This document shows positions 14,837 to 23,413 of a DNA stretch of 46,768 nucleotides, one piece after another. The stretch's first letter is position 1. Each line of letters begins with the position of its first letter. Below the pieces are notes generated by a model that was not told where the DNA came from, ran no database searches, and saw only the letters and a list, made by a program, of their open reading frames with translations. The stretch is taken from NCBI GenBank assembly GCA_015488775.1, contig WFNF01000038.1, positions 1-46,768 of the forward strand, read 5' to 3'. This stretch comes from Helicobacteraceae bacterium (GTDB taxonomy: Bacteria > Campylobacterota > Campylobacteria > Campylobacterales > Sulfurimonadaceae). The position numbers and the translations under genes are program-made.

Positions 14837-17238
14837 TGAATACATACAATTTTGTATATAGTAAAAATAAGTTAATTTCAACTATAAAAGAGCATAAACT
14901 AAAATATGAAAAAGAGATTTTAATACAAATTTTCTCTAGTAATAACTCTAAAAAATATCTTAAAAAAGTTAGAGATGAAACTTTAGAATTTTTACCTAAT
15001 GCAAATATTGTTGGTTCAACTAGTGATGGGGAGATTTTAGAAAATTATGTAAATGAGTTTGATGCTGTTATCTCTATTACGGTTTTTAAAAAAACATCTG
15101 TTAAACTTGATTTTGTTGATAACAATTCGGAGTATTCATCTTATGAACTTGGACAGATGCTTGCTTTTAAGCTTATAACAAATGAAACAAAGGTTTTATT
15201 GCTTTTTACAGATGGACTTTATACAAATGGTGAAGAGTTTTTAAATGGTATATTGAGTGTGTCTAAAGATATAATAGTTTCAGGTGGAATGGCAGGTGAT
15301 GCAGCAAAGTTTGAACATACTTATATATTTGATAATACAAATATAAGTGAAAATGGGGCAGTTGGTGTTTCACTTAACTCACATGATTTGATTGTAAATA
15401 CTGCTAGTAATTTTAATTGGAGTGGTATAGGTAAAGAGATGATTATTACATCATCTGATCAGAATAGAGTTTATGAGATAGATGGTAAAAAAGCTTTAGA
15501 GATTTATGAACATTATCTAGGAAGTGATGTTGCAGACGCTTTACCTGGTATAGGTATTGAATTTCCTCTTATTATTCAAAATGATGATGGTAGTGAGGTA
15601 GCAAGAGCAGTATTAAATAAAAATGATGATAAATCCTTGAATTTTGCTGGTAATATAAATGAGGGTCAGAGGGTAAAATTTGGTTATGGAAATATCAACT
15701 CTATATTACAAAGTATATCATCTCTTGTAAGTGAGGTTGAAAAGTATCCTATAGAATCTATTTTTATATACTCATGTATGGCTAGAAAAAGATTTTTAGA
15801 AGAAGATATAGATAAAGAGCTACAACCTTTTAGCTCTATAGCACCTACTATGGGGTTTTTTACTTATGGTGAGTTTTATAAAAATAATCTTTTAAATCAA
15901 ACTATGACTCTTTTACTTTTAAGTGAATCTAAAAAGATTAAAAAAATAAAAAAGAGTAATACTTGTTTAAAAACTCCCATAAAAGTTCATTCAGCTCAAA
16001 AAGCTCTTTCCCATCTTGTAAATATTTCATCAAAAGAGTTAGAAGATTTTAATGAAAAGTTAGAAAAAAAGGTAGATGAAAAGACCTCGGAGTTAGAAAA
16101 TAAAATAGTAGAACTTGAAAAAGCAACAAGTGTAAAAAGTGATTTTTTAGCTTCTATGTCTCATGAGATTAGAACTCCATTAAATGCAATTTTAGGTTTT
16201 ATAGATATTTTAAAAAATGAAGAGAATGATGTTGATAAATCTAGAAAGTTTGGCATTATAAAAAGTTCTGGGGATTCTCTTTTAAATATTATCAATGATA
16301 TTTTAGATTTTTCAAAAATGGAGAGTGGCAAATTTGAGATAGAAAATAGTTTTTTTGAGACTAAAAAAGTTTTTAGTGAAAGTTATGGTCTATTTTTAGA
16401 AAAAGCTATAGAGAAAGATATTGTTTTAAGCTTTGAGTATGATGAAAACTTACCTAATAATGCTTATGCAGATTTTTCTAGATTAAAACAAATTTTAAAT
16501 AATCTTCTAAGCAATGCAATAAAATTTACACAAAAATATGGTCATATAACTTTAGATATAACTAATATTGGTGAAAATGTAATAATACACGTAAAAGACA
16601 ATGGAGTAGGGATTGCAAAAGCTTCTCAAGGCAAAATTTTTGATGCTTTTGAACAGGTTGAAAATAGATCAGAACTTGAAGGAACTGGTTTAGGTTTAAG
16701 CATATCTAAACGTTTAGCAAACTTGATGGGTGGCGATATATTTGTAGAATCTACAGTAACCAAAGGCTCAACATTCACTGTAGTACTTCCTATATTTCAA
16801 GACGTATCTTCTGATATTACTGTACACAAAGAGGTAAGTAGTATTGAAAAACAATATGACCTTAGTGATAAAACAGTTTTAATAGCAGAAGATGATCCTG
16901 CATCCATGATGCTTTTAGAAGAGTATCTTAAAGAGTTCAATTTTCACGTAGATAAAGCTTTAAATGGCTTAGAAGCATTAGAATCTATGAAGTTAAAAAG
17001 ATATGATTTTGTTTTTATGGATGAAAATATGCCTGTTATGAGTGGAAGCGACGCTACAATTAAAATTAGAGAGTATGAAATCAACATGGGATTTGATCCA
17101 AGTAAAATCATTGCAGTAACTGCTAATGCTCTTCAACATGATGAAAAAAGATTTTTAAAGTGTGGTATGGATGATTATATATCAAAACCAGTTGATCGAG
17201 ATATTTTAAAAACTAAAATTATAAAACATTTAGTTTAA
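14836..17238 (+). CDS. FIST-domain hybrid sensor histidine kinase
   Basis: An 800-residue soluble hybrid kinase. Residues ~1-380 are a FIST N and FIST C sensor (TSDGEIL, VSGGMAGDAAKF, YSCMARKRF). A coiled coil (~395-430) leads to HisKA with SHEIRTPLNAILGF (His443), then the N box LLSNAIKFT, G1 VKDNGVGIA and G2 GTGLGLSISKRL. The C-terminal receiver has EDD at its acidic pocket, Asp729 in FMDENMPVMSG, and the conserved T and K (AVTA, ISKP). FIST proteins sense small ligands; some (NosP) bind heme and NO. No membrane segment is present. The partner and output are unknown. Confidence 0.9.
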   Translation: MNTYNFVYSKNKLISTIKEHKLKYEKEILIQIFSSNNSKKYLKKVRDETLEFLPNANIVGSTSDGEILENYVNEFDAVISITVFKKTSVKLDFVDNNSEYSSYELGQMLAFKLITNETKVLLLFTDGLYTNGEEFLNGILSVSKDIIVSGGMAGDAAKFEHTYIFDNTNISENGAVGVSLNSHDLIVNTASNFNWSGIGKEMIITSSDQNRVYEIDGKKALEIYEHYLGSDVADALPGIGIEFPLIIQNDDGSEVARAVLNKNDDKSLNFAGNINEGQRVKFGYGNINSILQSISSLVSEVEKYPIESIFIYSCMARKRFLEEDIDKELQPFSSIAPTMGFFTYGEFYKNNLLNQTMTLLLLSESKKIKKIKKSNTCLKTPIKVHSAQKALSHLVNISSKELEDFNEKLEKKVDEKTSELENKIVELEKATSVKSDFLASMSHEIRTPLNAILGFIDILKNEENDVDKSRKFGIIKSSGDSLLNIINDILDFSKMESGKFEIENSFFETKKVFSESYGLFLEKAIEKDIVLSFEYDENLPNNAYADFSRLKQILNNLLSNAIKFTQKYGHITLDITNIGENVIIHVKDNGVGIAKASQGKIFDAFEQVENRSELEGTGLGLSISKRLANLMGGDIFVESTVTKGSTFTVVLPIFQDVSSDITVHKEVSSIEKQYDLSDKTVLIAEDDPASMMLLEEYLKEFNFHVDKALNGLEALESMKLKRYDFVFMDENMPVMSGSDATIKIREYEINMGFDPSKIIAVTANALQHDEKRFLKCGMDDYISKPVDRDILKTKIIKHLV

Positions 17239-17405
17239 CCAAAACTATGCAGTAGTGAACTCAAGAAAGCATCTATCATTGTACACAAGGCACATTCATA
17301 AAATTATTGACCTACCAATAAGGTAGGCGCAAAAATTTTCTAAACGCCCCTTATGCACAAGCATAGACGCTACTTATTGTTCACTACTGCATAATTTAGG
17401 TTTAA
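17234..17405. repeat. inverted-repeat element (MITE-like or structured RNA)
   Basis: TATGCAGTAGTGAAC at 17246-17260 is the perfect reverse complement of 17379-17393. With mismatches the arms extend to about 27 bp (17234-17260 and 17379-17405). The interior contains a CCTACC-AATAA-GGTAGG hairpin and no open frame. A short non-autonomous mobile element is the simplest reading; a structured RNA is the alternative. It occupies most of the intergenic space between the kinase and htpG. Confidence 0.65.
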
Positions 17406-17416
17406 AAATGCTTTTT

Positions 17417-17443
17417 ATATTATCTCCAATAAGGAGATAATAT
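17417..17443. terminator. perfect 11-bp hairpin downstream of htpG
   Basis: ATATTATCTCC and GGAGATAATAT pair across an AATAA loop, 3 bases from the htpG stop on the other strand. It lies between two converging genes and could terminate either; there is no strong U-tract. Confidence 0.6.
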
Positions 17444-17446
17444 TTA

Positions 17447-19348
17447 TTATAAAGCTCTACTCATTATAGAGTTGATTTTTGAGATAAACTCAGCAGTGTC
17501 ATCTAACTCTTCACCAGCATAAAGTTTTGCTTGATCAAGTAGGATAGTTGCAGCATCATTTACTAAATTTACATCTGAACTTGCTTGTAGTTTTTCAATT
17601 AAAGCATGTTTAGGATTGATTTTCAATATAGGTTTAATCTCTGGAACTTCACTTGAACCCATTGCTCCACCCATCTGTTTCATCATCTGTGCCATCATGT
17701 AGTTAGGGTCTTCTTTGTCTTCAACTAGAACAACAGCAGAGTCACTTAACTCATCAGTTACTTCAACTTTTTTAACCTTATCTTTTAAAGCATCACTTAG
17801 TTGAGTTGTAAATGAATCATACTCTTTAGATACTTCCTCTTTTGCTTTTTTCTCATCTTCGCTCTCTTCAAACTTAGCATCGTTTGCGTTAATAAACTTG
17901 TACTCTTTGTACTCGTTTATCATAGGGAAAACTATAGTATCTATCTCTTCATTCATAACAAGAACATCTATGTCTCTTGATTTGAATTTTTCTAATTGTG
18001 GTGCATTTTTAAGCATACTAAGAGCTGTTTTACCAGTTATGTAATATATCTCTTTTTTATCTTGGTCAACACTTTGTGCAAAAGTGCTTATATCTGTTTG
18101 TTCATCTGAGTTTAAAGTGTTAAATTTTAGAAGTTCTAAAATACGTTCACGATTACCCATATCTGAGTAAAGTCCCTCTTTTAAAACATTTCCAAACTCT
18201 TTGTAAAACTCTGCATATTTATCTGTATCTTTTTTTGCCATTTTTGAAAGTTCAGATAAAACTTTTTTAACAGAAGCATTTTGGATTTTATTCATAACAG
18301 GGTTTGACTGTAGAATCTCACGAGATACATTAAGTGGTAAATCTTTAGAGTCTATAACACCTTTTAAAAATCTTAAGTAAGTTGGCATCAACTCTTTATC
18401 GTCATCAGTTATGAAAACACGGTTGATGTAAAGTTTAATACCTGGAGCATAATCAACTCTATACATATCCATAGGCGCTTTTTTAGGGATGTAAAAAAGT
18501 GTAGTGTACTCTATAGCACCCTCTGCTTTGTTGTGCATCCATGTTAATGGCTCATCTGAATCGTGTGCAATACTTTGATAAAAATCTTTATACTCATCAT
18601 CTTTTACTTCAGATTTAGAGATAGTCCATAAAGCGTTTGCTTTATTGATTTGAGTGTTTTCAATATCTGTACGTGATGGCTCAATCTCTTTATCGTCATC
18701 ATCTTTAACAGCTGCTACATATTTCTCTTTATCCATAAAAATTGGGAAAGGGATGTGATTAGAGTACTTTTCAATTATAGATATAATTCTTTGCTCTTCT
18801 AAAAACTCATCTTCATCATCTTTAAGATACATTTTAATAGTAGTACCTTGAGTCTCTTTAGTACTTTCACTTAAATCGTACTCACCAGTACCCTCACTTA
18901 CCCATAAGTAAGCTTTTTCTTCATTTGCTTTTTTAGATGTAACTTCAATTTTGTGTGCAACCATAAATGCAGAGTAAAAACCAACACCAAATTGACCAAT
19001 AAGTTTAGAGTCAGCTTTTTGATCACCACTTAGGTTTTCTAAAAATGCTTTTGTTCCTGATTTAGCTATAGTACCAATATTTGCTACTAAATCTTCCTCA
19101 TTCATACCAATACCATTATCACTTAGTGTAATAGTTTTTTCATCTTTGTTAAAAGCTATATCTATTCTAGGTGTAAAGTCGATGTTTTTGTACTTGTCAT
19201 CTGTTAAAACTAACATATTTAATTTATCTAACGCGTCTGATGAGTTAGAAACTAACTCTCTAATAAAAATCTCTTTATTTGAGTATAAAGAGTGAATCAT
19301 AAGTTGTAAAAGTTGATTAACTTCAGTTTGAAATTGATGTTTTGCCAT
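17447..19348 (-). CDS. htpG: chaperone protein HtpG (bacterial Hsp90)
   Basis: ATP-dependent dimeric chaperone. The 633-residue protein starts MAKHQFQTEVNQLLQLMIHS and shows the GHKL ATP-binding motifs: ELVSNSSDALDKL, DNGIGM, IGQFGVGFYSAF and TTIKMYL. The middle domain has the conserved YRVDYAPGIKLYINRVFI and LNVSREILQ motifs. An ATG 27 bases further upstream is in frame, but ATG 19348 has the AGGAG RBS and the expected N-terminus. Length matches the family. Confidence 0.97.
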   Translation of the reverse strand: MAKHQFQTEVNQLLQLMIHSLYSNKEIFIRELVSNSSDALDKLNMLVLTDDKYKNIDFTPRIDIAFNKDEKTITLSDNGIGMNEEDLVANIGTIAKSGTKAFLENLSGDQKADSKLIGQFGVGFYSAFMVAHKIEVTSKKANEEKAYLWVSEGTGEYDLSESTKETQGTTIKMYLKDDEDEFLEEQRIISIIEKYSNHIPFPIFMDKEKYVAAVKDDDDKEIEPSRTDIENTQINKANALWTISKSEVKDDEYKDFYQSIAHDSDEPLTWMHNKAEGAIEYTTLFYIPKKAPMDMYRVDYAPGIKLYINRVFITDDDKELMPTYLRFLKGVIDSKDLPLNVSREILQSNPVMNKIQNASVKKVLSELSKMAKKDTDKYAEFYKEFGNVLKEGLYSDMGNRERILELLKFNTLNSDEQTDISTFAQSVDQDKKEIYYITGKTALSMLKNAPQLEKFKSRDIDVLVMNEEIDTIVFPMINEYKEYKFINANDAKFEESEDEKKAKEEVSKEYDSFTTQLSDALKDKVKKVEVTDELSDSAVVLVEDKEDPNYMMAQMMKQMGGAMGSSEVPEIKPILKINPKHALIEKLQASSDVNLVNDAATILLDQAKLYAGEELDDTAEFISKINSIMSRAL

Positions 19349-19439
19349 AATAATTCTCCTAATTAATTTTTGCAATTATAGCAAATGAAAAACAATAAAT
19401 CAAGTCATATCAAGAAAGATGAGTCTATATGACTAAAGT

Positions 19440-20162
19440 TTAGTAAATAATATTACTTAAGTATAAACCTTGATGTGGAGCAGGATTATTGTTATATAGT
19501 TTACTATATAGTAGTTGTTGTTTCAAATCTTCTATGTTAAAAACTTTATCATTTACTAGTAGTAAAAAAGCCACCATAAGCCTAATTTGTGAGCGTAAAA
19601 AGCCGTTTGCTTCAAAGTATAATATGGTTTTACTTCTATATCTATATACTTTTGTTTTATATATATTTCTTACAAAAGAGCCTGTGTCAGAACCTGTTTT
19701 TCTAAAATTTTCAAAAGAGTGCTCACCTTCAAACACTTTTATAGCTTCTTTTAGTATATTTATATCTAGATTTTTATGATAGGTTACAAAATCATTTTCA
19801 AAAACGCTAGGTAGTGTTTCTTGTAAAATATATCTATAAACTCTTTTTTTAGCACTGTATCTAGCGTGCATCTCTTGATCAACTTTTTTTAGAGATCTTA
19901 TAAATATACTAGAGGGTAGTTTTCTTTGTAAAATATCTTTTAATTTAGAAGTTTCAATAGTGTAATCAACATCAAAATGAAGAGTTTGTCTAAAAGCATG
20001 AACTCCTGCGTCTGTTCTTCCTGATGCTACAAGTTTGGAGTTGATATTACTTGCTTTTAAAGCCTTATATAACATACCCATTATAGTGTTAGAAGTGCTT
20101 TTTTGCACTTGTAAGCCAGCGTATGAAGTACCGTTATAGCTTATAGTTATAAAGTAACGCAT
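19440..20162 (-). CDS. truA: tRNA pseudouridine synthase A
   Basis: Forms pseudouridine at positions 38-40 in tRNA anticodon arms. The 240-residue protein has the catalytic motif ASGRTDAGVHAF (Asp at ~52), the N-terminal YNGTSYAGLQ and the C-terminal FLRSQIRLMV. It overlaps the lptF/G stop by one base (TAATG) and is the last gene of the minus-strand operon starting at coaBC. Confidence 0.95.
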   Translation of the reverse strand: MRYFITISYNGTSYAGLQVQKSTSNTIMGMLYKALKASNINSKLVASGRTDAGVHAFRQTLHFDVDYTIETSKLKDILQRKLPSSIFIRSLKKVDQEMHARYSAKKRVYRYILQETLPSVFENDFVTYHKNLDINILKEAIKVFEGEHSFENFRKTGSDTGSFVRNIYKTKVYRYRSKTILYFEANGFLRSQIRLMVAFLLLVNDKVFNIEDLKQQLLYSKLYNNNPAPHQGLYLSNIIY

Positions 20163-21181
20163 TAAAATCTTTTAAGTATTTGATTTTTATATAATATAAA
20201 AGATATGGTTAAAAAACTTAGTATAACAACTGGTATAGTTATAAAACCTATTTTTGTTTGTAAAGCTACTATGGAGCCATAATAAAATAATATAGTTAAA
20301 AATATATGCAAATATATACCATTTTTGTTGTGTCTAGCATGAACTACACCTAATGCTAAAGCTATCATTATAGATAAAACTGGAAATAAACAAAGTAATA
20401 AATCTGTTATAAAAATAGGTATTTTTCTTTTCCTATTATCTTCAGAAAGCCAATAATCTATAGATGTTCTATATGTTTGAAAATTTGTTTCAAGTAGATT
20501 GTTGATGAGCATTGAATCAAAATTTATTTGTGTAAATTTTTCTTTATTGTATGTATAGCCTTGACCATCAAAAAGTTTTAGTCTTAAAATAGAGTCTTTG
20601 TTTACAACTTCTGCACTTTGAGCACTAATTAAAACTTCCTCTTTGTTGTTTTTATTAAATAAAAAAATCTTTTCATAGTTTTTATTTCCATCACTTTTAC
20701 CTATATATAAAAGCCATTTACCAAACTGATGACCAAACTCAGAAGCAGATAAGTTGAACTTAGCTTCACTCTTTTTTTGTTTTATAAAATTTATAGAGAG
20801 GTTACTAGCATGAGGTATCATAACAAAAAAGTCAAAAAACAGTATTGCACTTAAAAAGAATGATGGGGTAAAAAATGTTTTTAAAATAAAATTGGGAGAT
20901 ATACCAAGTGCAAAAACAACTATAAGTTCATTGTCATTAGATAGTTTAAAAAGTGCCATTACGCTAGCAACAAAAAAACTTATAGGTAGGGTATAAAAAA
21001 GTGCTTCAGGTAATATAAAAAGATAAAGTTTAAACATCTCATAAACATTAAGTTTAATGATAGATGTATAAGTTGCAAGTTGAATCATAAAGATTACAGA
21101 TGCTATTGCAAAAAGTGGTAAAAATATAGAGAAAAAAAGTATTGCTAAATTTTTTAATATATAAGCTTTTAGCTCTCTCAT
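20162..21181 (-). CDS. LptF/LptG family LPS export permease
   Basis: A 339-residue inner-membrane protein with three N-terminal membrane helices (ILFFSIFLPLFAIA; FILPEALFYTLPISFFVASVMALF; FFLSAILFFDFFVMI), a periplasmic beta-domain of ~150 residues and three C-terminal helices. This is the YjgP/YjgQ layout: a transmembrane subunit of the LptB2FG transporter moving LPS to the outer membrane. LptF and LptG cannot be told apart from this alone. It starts 3 bases after the prepilin peptidase and overlaps truA by one base. Confidence 0.88.
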   Translation of the reverse strand: MRELKAYILKNLAILFFSIFLPLFAIASVIFMIQLATYTSIIKLNVYEMFKLYLFILPEALFYTLPISFFVASVMALFKLSNDNELIVVFALGISPNFILKTFFTPSFFLSAILFFDFFVMIPHASNLSINFIKQKKSEAKFNLSASEFGHQFGKWLLYIGKSDGNKNYEKIFLFNKNNKEEVLISAQSAEVVNKDSILRLKLFDGQGYTYNKEKFTQINFDSMLINNLLETNFQTYRTSIDYWLSEDNRKRKIPIFITDLLLCLFPVLSIMIALALGVVHARHNKNGIYLHIFLTILFYYGSIVALQTKIGFITIPVVILSFLTISFILYKNQILKRF

Positions 21182-21183
21182 TG

Positions 21184-21999
21184 TTATCCTAAGAAAGAGC
21201 TAAAAAAATCATCAAAGAAAAAAACTGTTAATGAGGCGGTTGTTAAAAATGGAACAAAGGCAACACTAGCATTTCTCATCTTAAGCATTAAAAGTACAGG
21301 TATAGAAAGCAGTGCAGATAAAAATACAGCCATCAAAGATAGTTTCAAGCCTAAAATAGCTCCCATAGTTGCAGCAACCATAATATCACCTTCACCAAGT
21401 GCTTCTATATAAGTTGGAACTTTGTTGTAAAATCTTGTCCAAGATGAGTCTTTCATCTTAGTTATAAATCTTTGAAATTTAAGATATAGGTAGTAAGATA
21501 GATAAAATCTTAAAAGTGAAAAAGCACCAGCTAGAATTAAAGCATTTTGTAGATTTTCAAAAAAACCTTTAAAACTTTGATCACTAGCTAAGGCAAGTGT
21601 AAGTGCTAAAAGATTTAAAGAGTCAGGTATAGCCTTGTATTTTATGTCTATCATAGTTAAAGCGAGTAGGGTTGTAAAAGATAGAGCTATAAGTGTAGTT
21701 TCAACACTAACACCAGCTTTGTAAAATATAGCACTAAACATTATTGCGTGTGCTAACTCTATTGAAGGGTATTGCATTGAGATTTTTTCTTTACAAAAAG
21801 CACACTTGCCACCTAAAAATATCCATGAAAAAAGTGGTATGTTATGATAAGCCTTTAATGGTGTGTTACATGAAGTACAGTGTGAAGCTGGAAAAGCTAT
21901 ATTTTCACCAGTTGGTACTCTTAGTATAACTACATTTAAAAACGAACCTATAGCCAAACCTAAAATAAATATTGTAAAAAGTGTATATATATCTATCAT
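21184..21999 (-). CDS. pilD: type IV prepilin peptidase (PilD/GspO type)
   Basis: Inner-membrane aspartic protease that cleaves prepilin leader peptides and methylates the new N-terminus. The 271-residue protein has an N-terminal GSFLNVVILRVP, a cytoplasmic zinc tetracysteine (CTSCNT ... CAFCKEK), and the two catalytic Asp motifs: TMIDIKYKAIPD and GEGDI (GxGD). Eight hydrophobic segments follow the family pattern. It overlaps uppS by 4 bases and sits in a housekeeping operon with no pilin genes in view. Confidence 0.92.
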   Translation of the reverse strand: MIDIYTLFTIFILGLAIGSFLNVVILRVPTGENIAFPASHCTSCNTPLKAYHNIPLFSWIFLGGKCAFCKEKISMQYPSIELAHAIMFSAIFYKAGVSVETTLIALSFTTLLALTMIDIKYKAIPDSLNLLALTLALASDQSFKGFFENLQNALILAGAFSLLRFYLSYYLYLKFQRFITKMKDSSWTRFYNKVPTYIEALGEGDIMVAATMGAILGLKLSLMAVFLSALLSIPVLLMLKMRNASVAFVPFLTTASLTVFFFDDFFSSFLG

Positions 22000-22676
22000 T
22001 TTAATCCTCCAAATCTTCTCTCAATTGTTGTAAATTTTTCTATAATCTTTTCTAACTCTTGTGTTGTAAAGTCTGGCCAAAGTGTGTCTGTAAAAAACAG
22101 TTCAGCATAAGAGCTTTGCCAAAGTAAAAAGTTAGAAAGTCTATGGTCTCCACCTGTTCTTATAAAAAGATCAACATTCTCTTTTATGTCAAGTTTAGCT
22201 TGAATGTTCTCAATATTTAGTTCTAAGTCACTTTCATTTAAAGACTTTAAAGCTCTATTTATCTCATCATGTGAACCATAGTTTAAAGCTAAAGTATGTG
22301 TCAATGCCTTACAATGCTCAGTTTTCTTTTGCGTTTTTATAATCAAATCTTGTAAGGAGTTTGGAAATCTACTCAAGTCCCCAATGGCTTTAAACTTTAT
22401 ATCGTTTTCTAAATATAAAGCTAACTCTTTTTTAAGATAAACTTGTAAAAGTTTAATTAAAAAATCAACTTCAATTTTTGGTCTTTTCCAATTTTCAGTA
22501 CTAAAAGCGTAAAGTGTTAAAAAATTTATATCTTTATGTGATGCACAATACTTTGTAACTTCTCTAACAACCTCAGCACCTTTTTCATGCCCTTTTGAAC
22601 GTTTTAAACCTTGATTTTGAGCCCATCTGCCGTTTCCATCCATTATGATTGCAATGTGGTTAACTTTGTTTTTCAT
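21996..22676 (-). CDS. uppS: undecaprenyl diphosphate synthase
   Basis: Cytoplasmic cis-prenyltransferase making the C55 carrier lipid for peptidoglycan and LPS. The 226-residue protein carries HIAIIMDGNGRWA (catalytic Asp), RSKGHEKG, TLYAFSTENWKRP and the C-terminal RTGGDHRLSNFLLWQSSYAE motif, where Asp and Arg bind substrate. Length is slightly short, usual for this phylum. The stop and start overlaps with both neighbours (4 bases each) show co-translation. Confidence 0.97.
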   Translation of the reverse strand: MKNKVNHIAIIMDGNGRWAQNQGLKRSKGHEKGAEVVREVTKYCASHKDINFLTLYAFSTENWKRPKIEVDFLIKLLQVYLKKELALYLENDIKFKAIGDLSRFPNSLQDLIIKTQKKTEHCKALTHTLALNYGSHDEINRALKSLNESDLELNIENIQAKLDIKENVDLFIRTGGDHRLSNFLLWQSSYAELFFTDTLWPDFTTQELEKIIEKFTTIERRFGGLK

Positions 22677-23413
22677 GCTTTTTTATCCAGTAAAGTTGTT
22701 AAACTCATGTCGTAAAGTGGTTCAATGTTTTGATCAATATTTATACTTATATTGTACTTTAAAGAGGAACCCTCTTTTGCTAAAACCTCTTTTACATAAG
22801 AGTTTAAAACACTTAATTCTATTTTAATATTATCTTCATACTCTGTGATTACACCTTTTACACTCAAAAGATGTTCAAAAAATCCAAAAAAATCTAAAGA
22901 ATATTTTTTTAGATTTTTATTGTATCTTTTTTTCATTTGAAGTAAGCTCATAAACCCTCTATAATCAAAAGGAATACTCAATGTTTGTGCATTTAAAGAT
23001 AAAAGTATAGATGAAAGGGCAGTAAAATCATCTTTAGAGGTGGTTTTACTAAGCAGTTCTAAAACTTCTGTTTTAAGCTCGTTGTGTGGTTTAGAGTTTT
23101 TAAGTATCTCTAAAACTCTTGTAAAATCAAAATGTTTATCTGCGTTTTGTATATTTTGCAAAAAAAGTGGTATTTTTACAAAGTTTAAAATTTTAAAAAG
23201 ATTTTTATCACTTGTGTCTATAAGAGCTTTTAGATTTGTATGCTCTGGTAAGATGTTTTTTGATTGTAGTTTAATAGTTTCATTTTCTATTTTCACCAAG
23301 TAAATGTTGTTACCTAAGGGTTTTAAAACCTCTAGGTTAAGTGTTTTTAAACTTGCATTTAAAATGCTTGGTGAGATTTTAGAAAGAGTAGAAAGCAGTT
23401 CACTTGAAATCAT
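22673..23413 (-). CDS. hypothetical protein between coaBC and uppS, weakly FliK-like
   Basis: A 246-residue soluble protein, Leu/Lys/Ser-rich, without signal peptide. The C-terminal third (FEHLLSVKGVITEYEDNIKIELSVLNSYVKEVL) has an alternating pattern that faintly recalls the C-terminal domain of flagellar hook-length control proteins, but I see no defining motif. The gene overlaps coaBC and uppS by 4 bases each, so it is part of the operon and probably a conserved Campylobacterota protein of unknown function. Confidence 0.65.
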   Translation of the reverse strand: MISSELLSTLSKISPSILNASLKTLNLEVLKPLGNNIYLVKIENETIKLQSKNILPEHTNLKALIDTSDKNLFKILNFVKIPLFLQNIQNADKHFDFTRVLEILKNSKPHNELKTEVLELLSKTTSKDDFTALSSILLSLNAQTLSIPFDYRGFMSLLQMKKRYNKNLKKYSLDFFGFFEHLLSVKGVITEYEDNIKIELSVLNSYVKEVLAKEGSSLKYNISINIDQNIEPLYDMSLTTLLDKKA

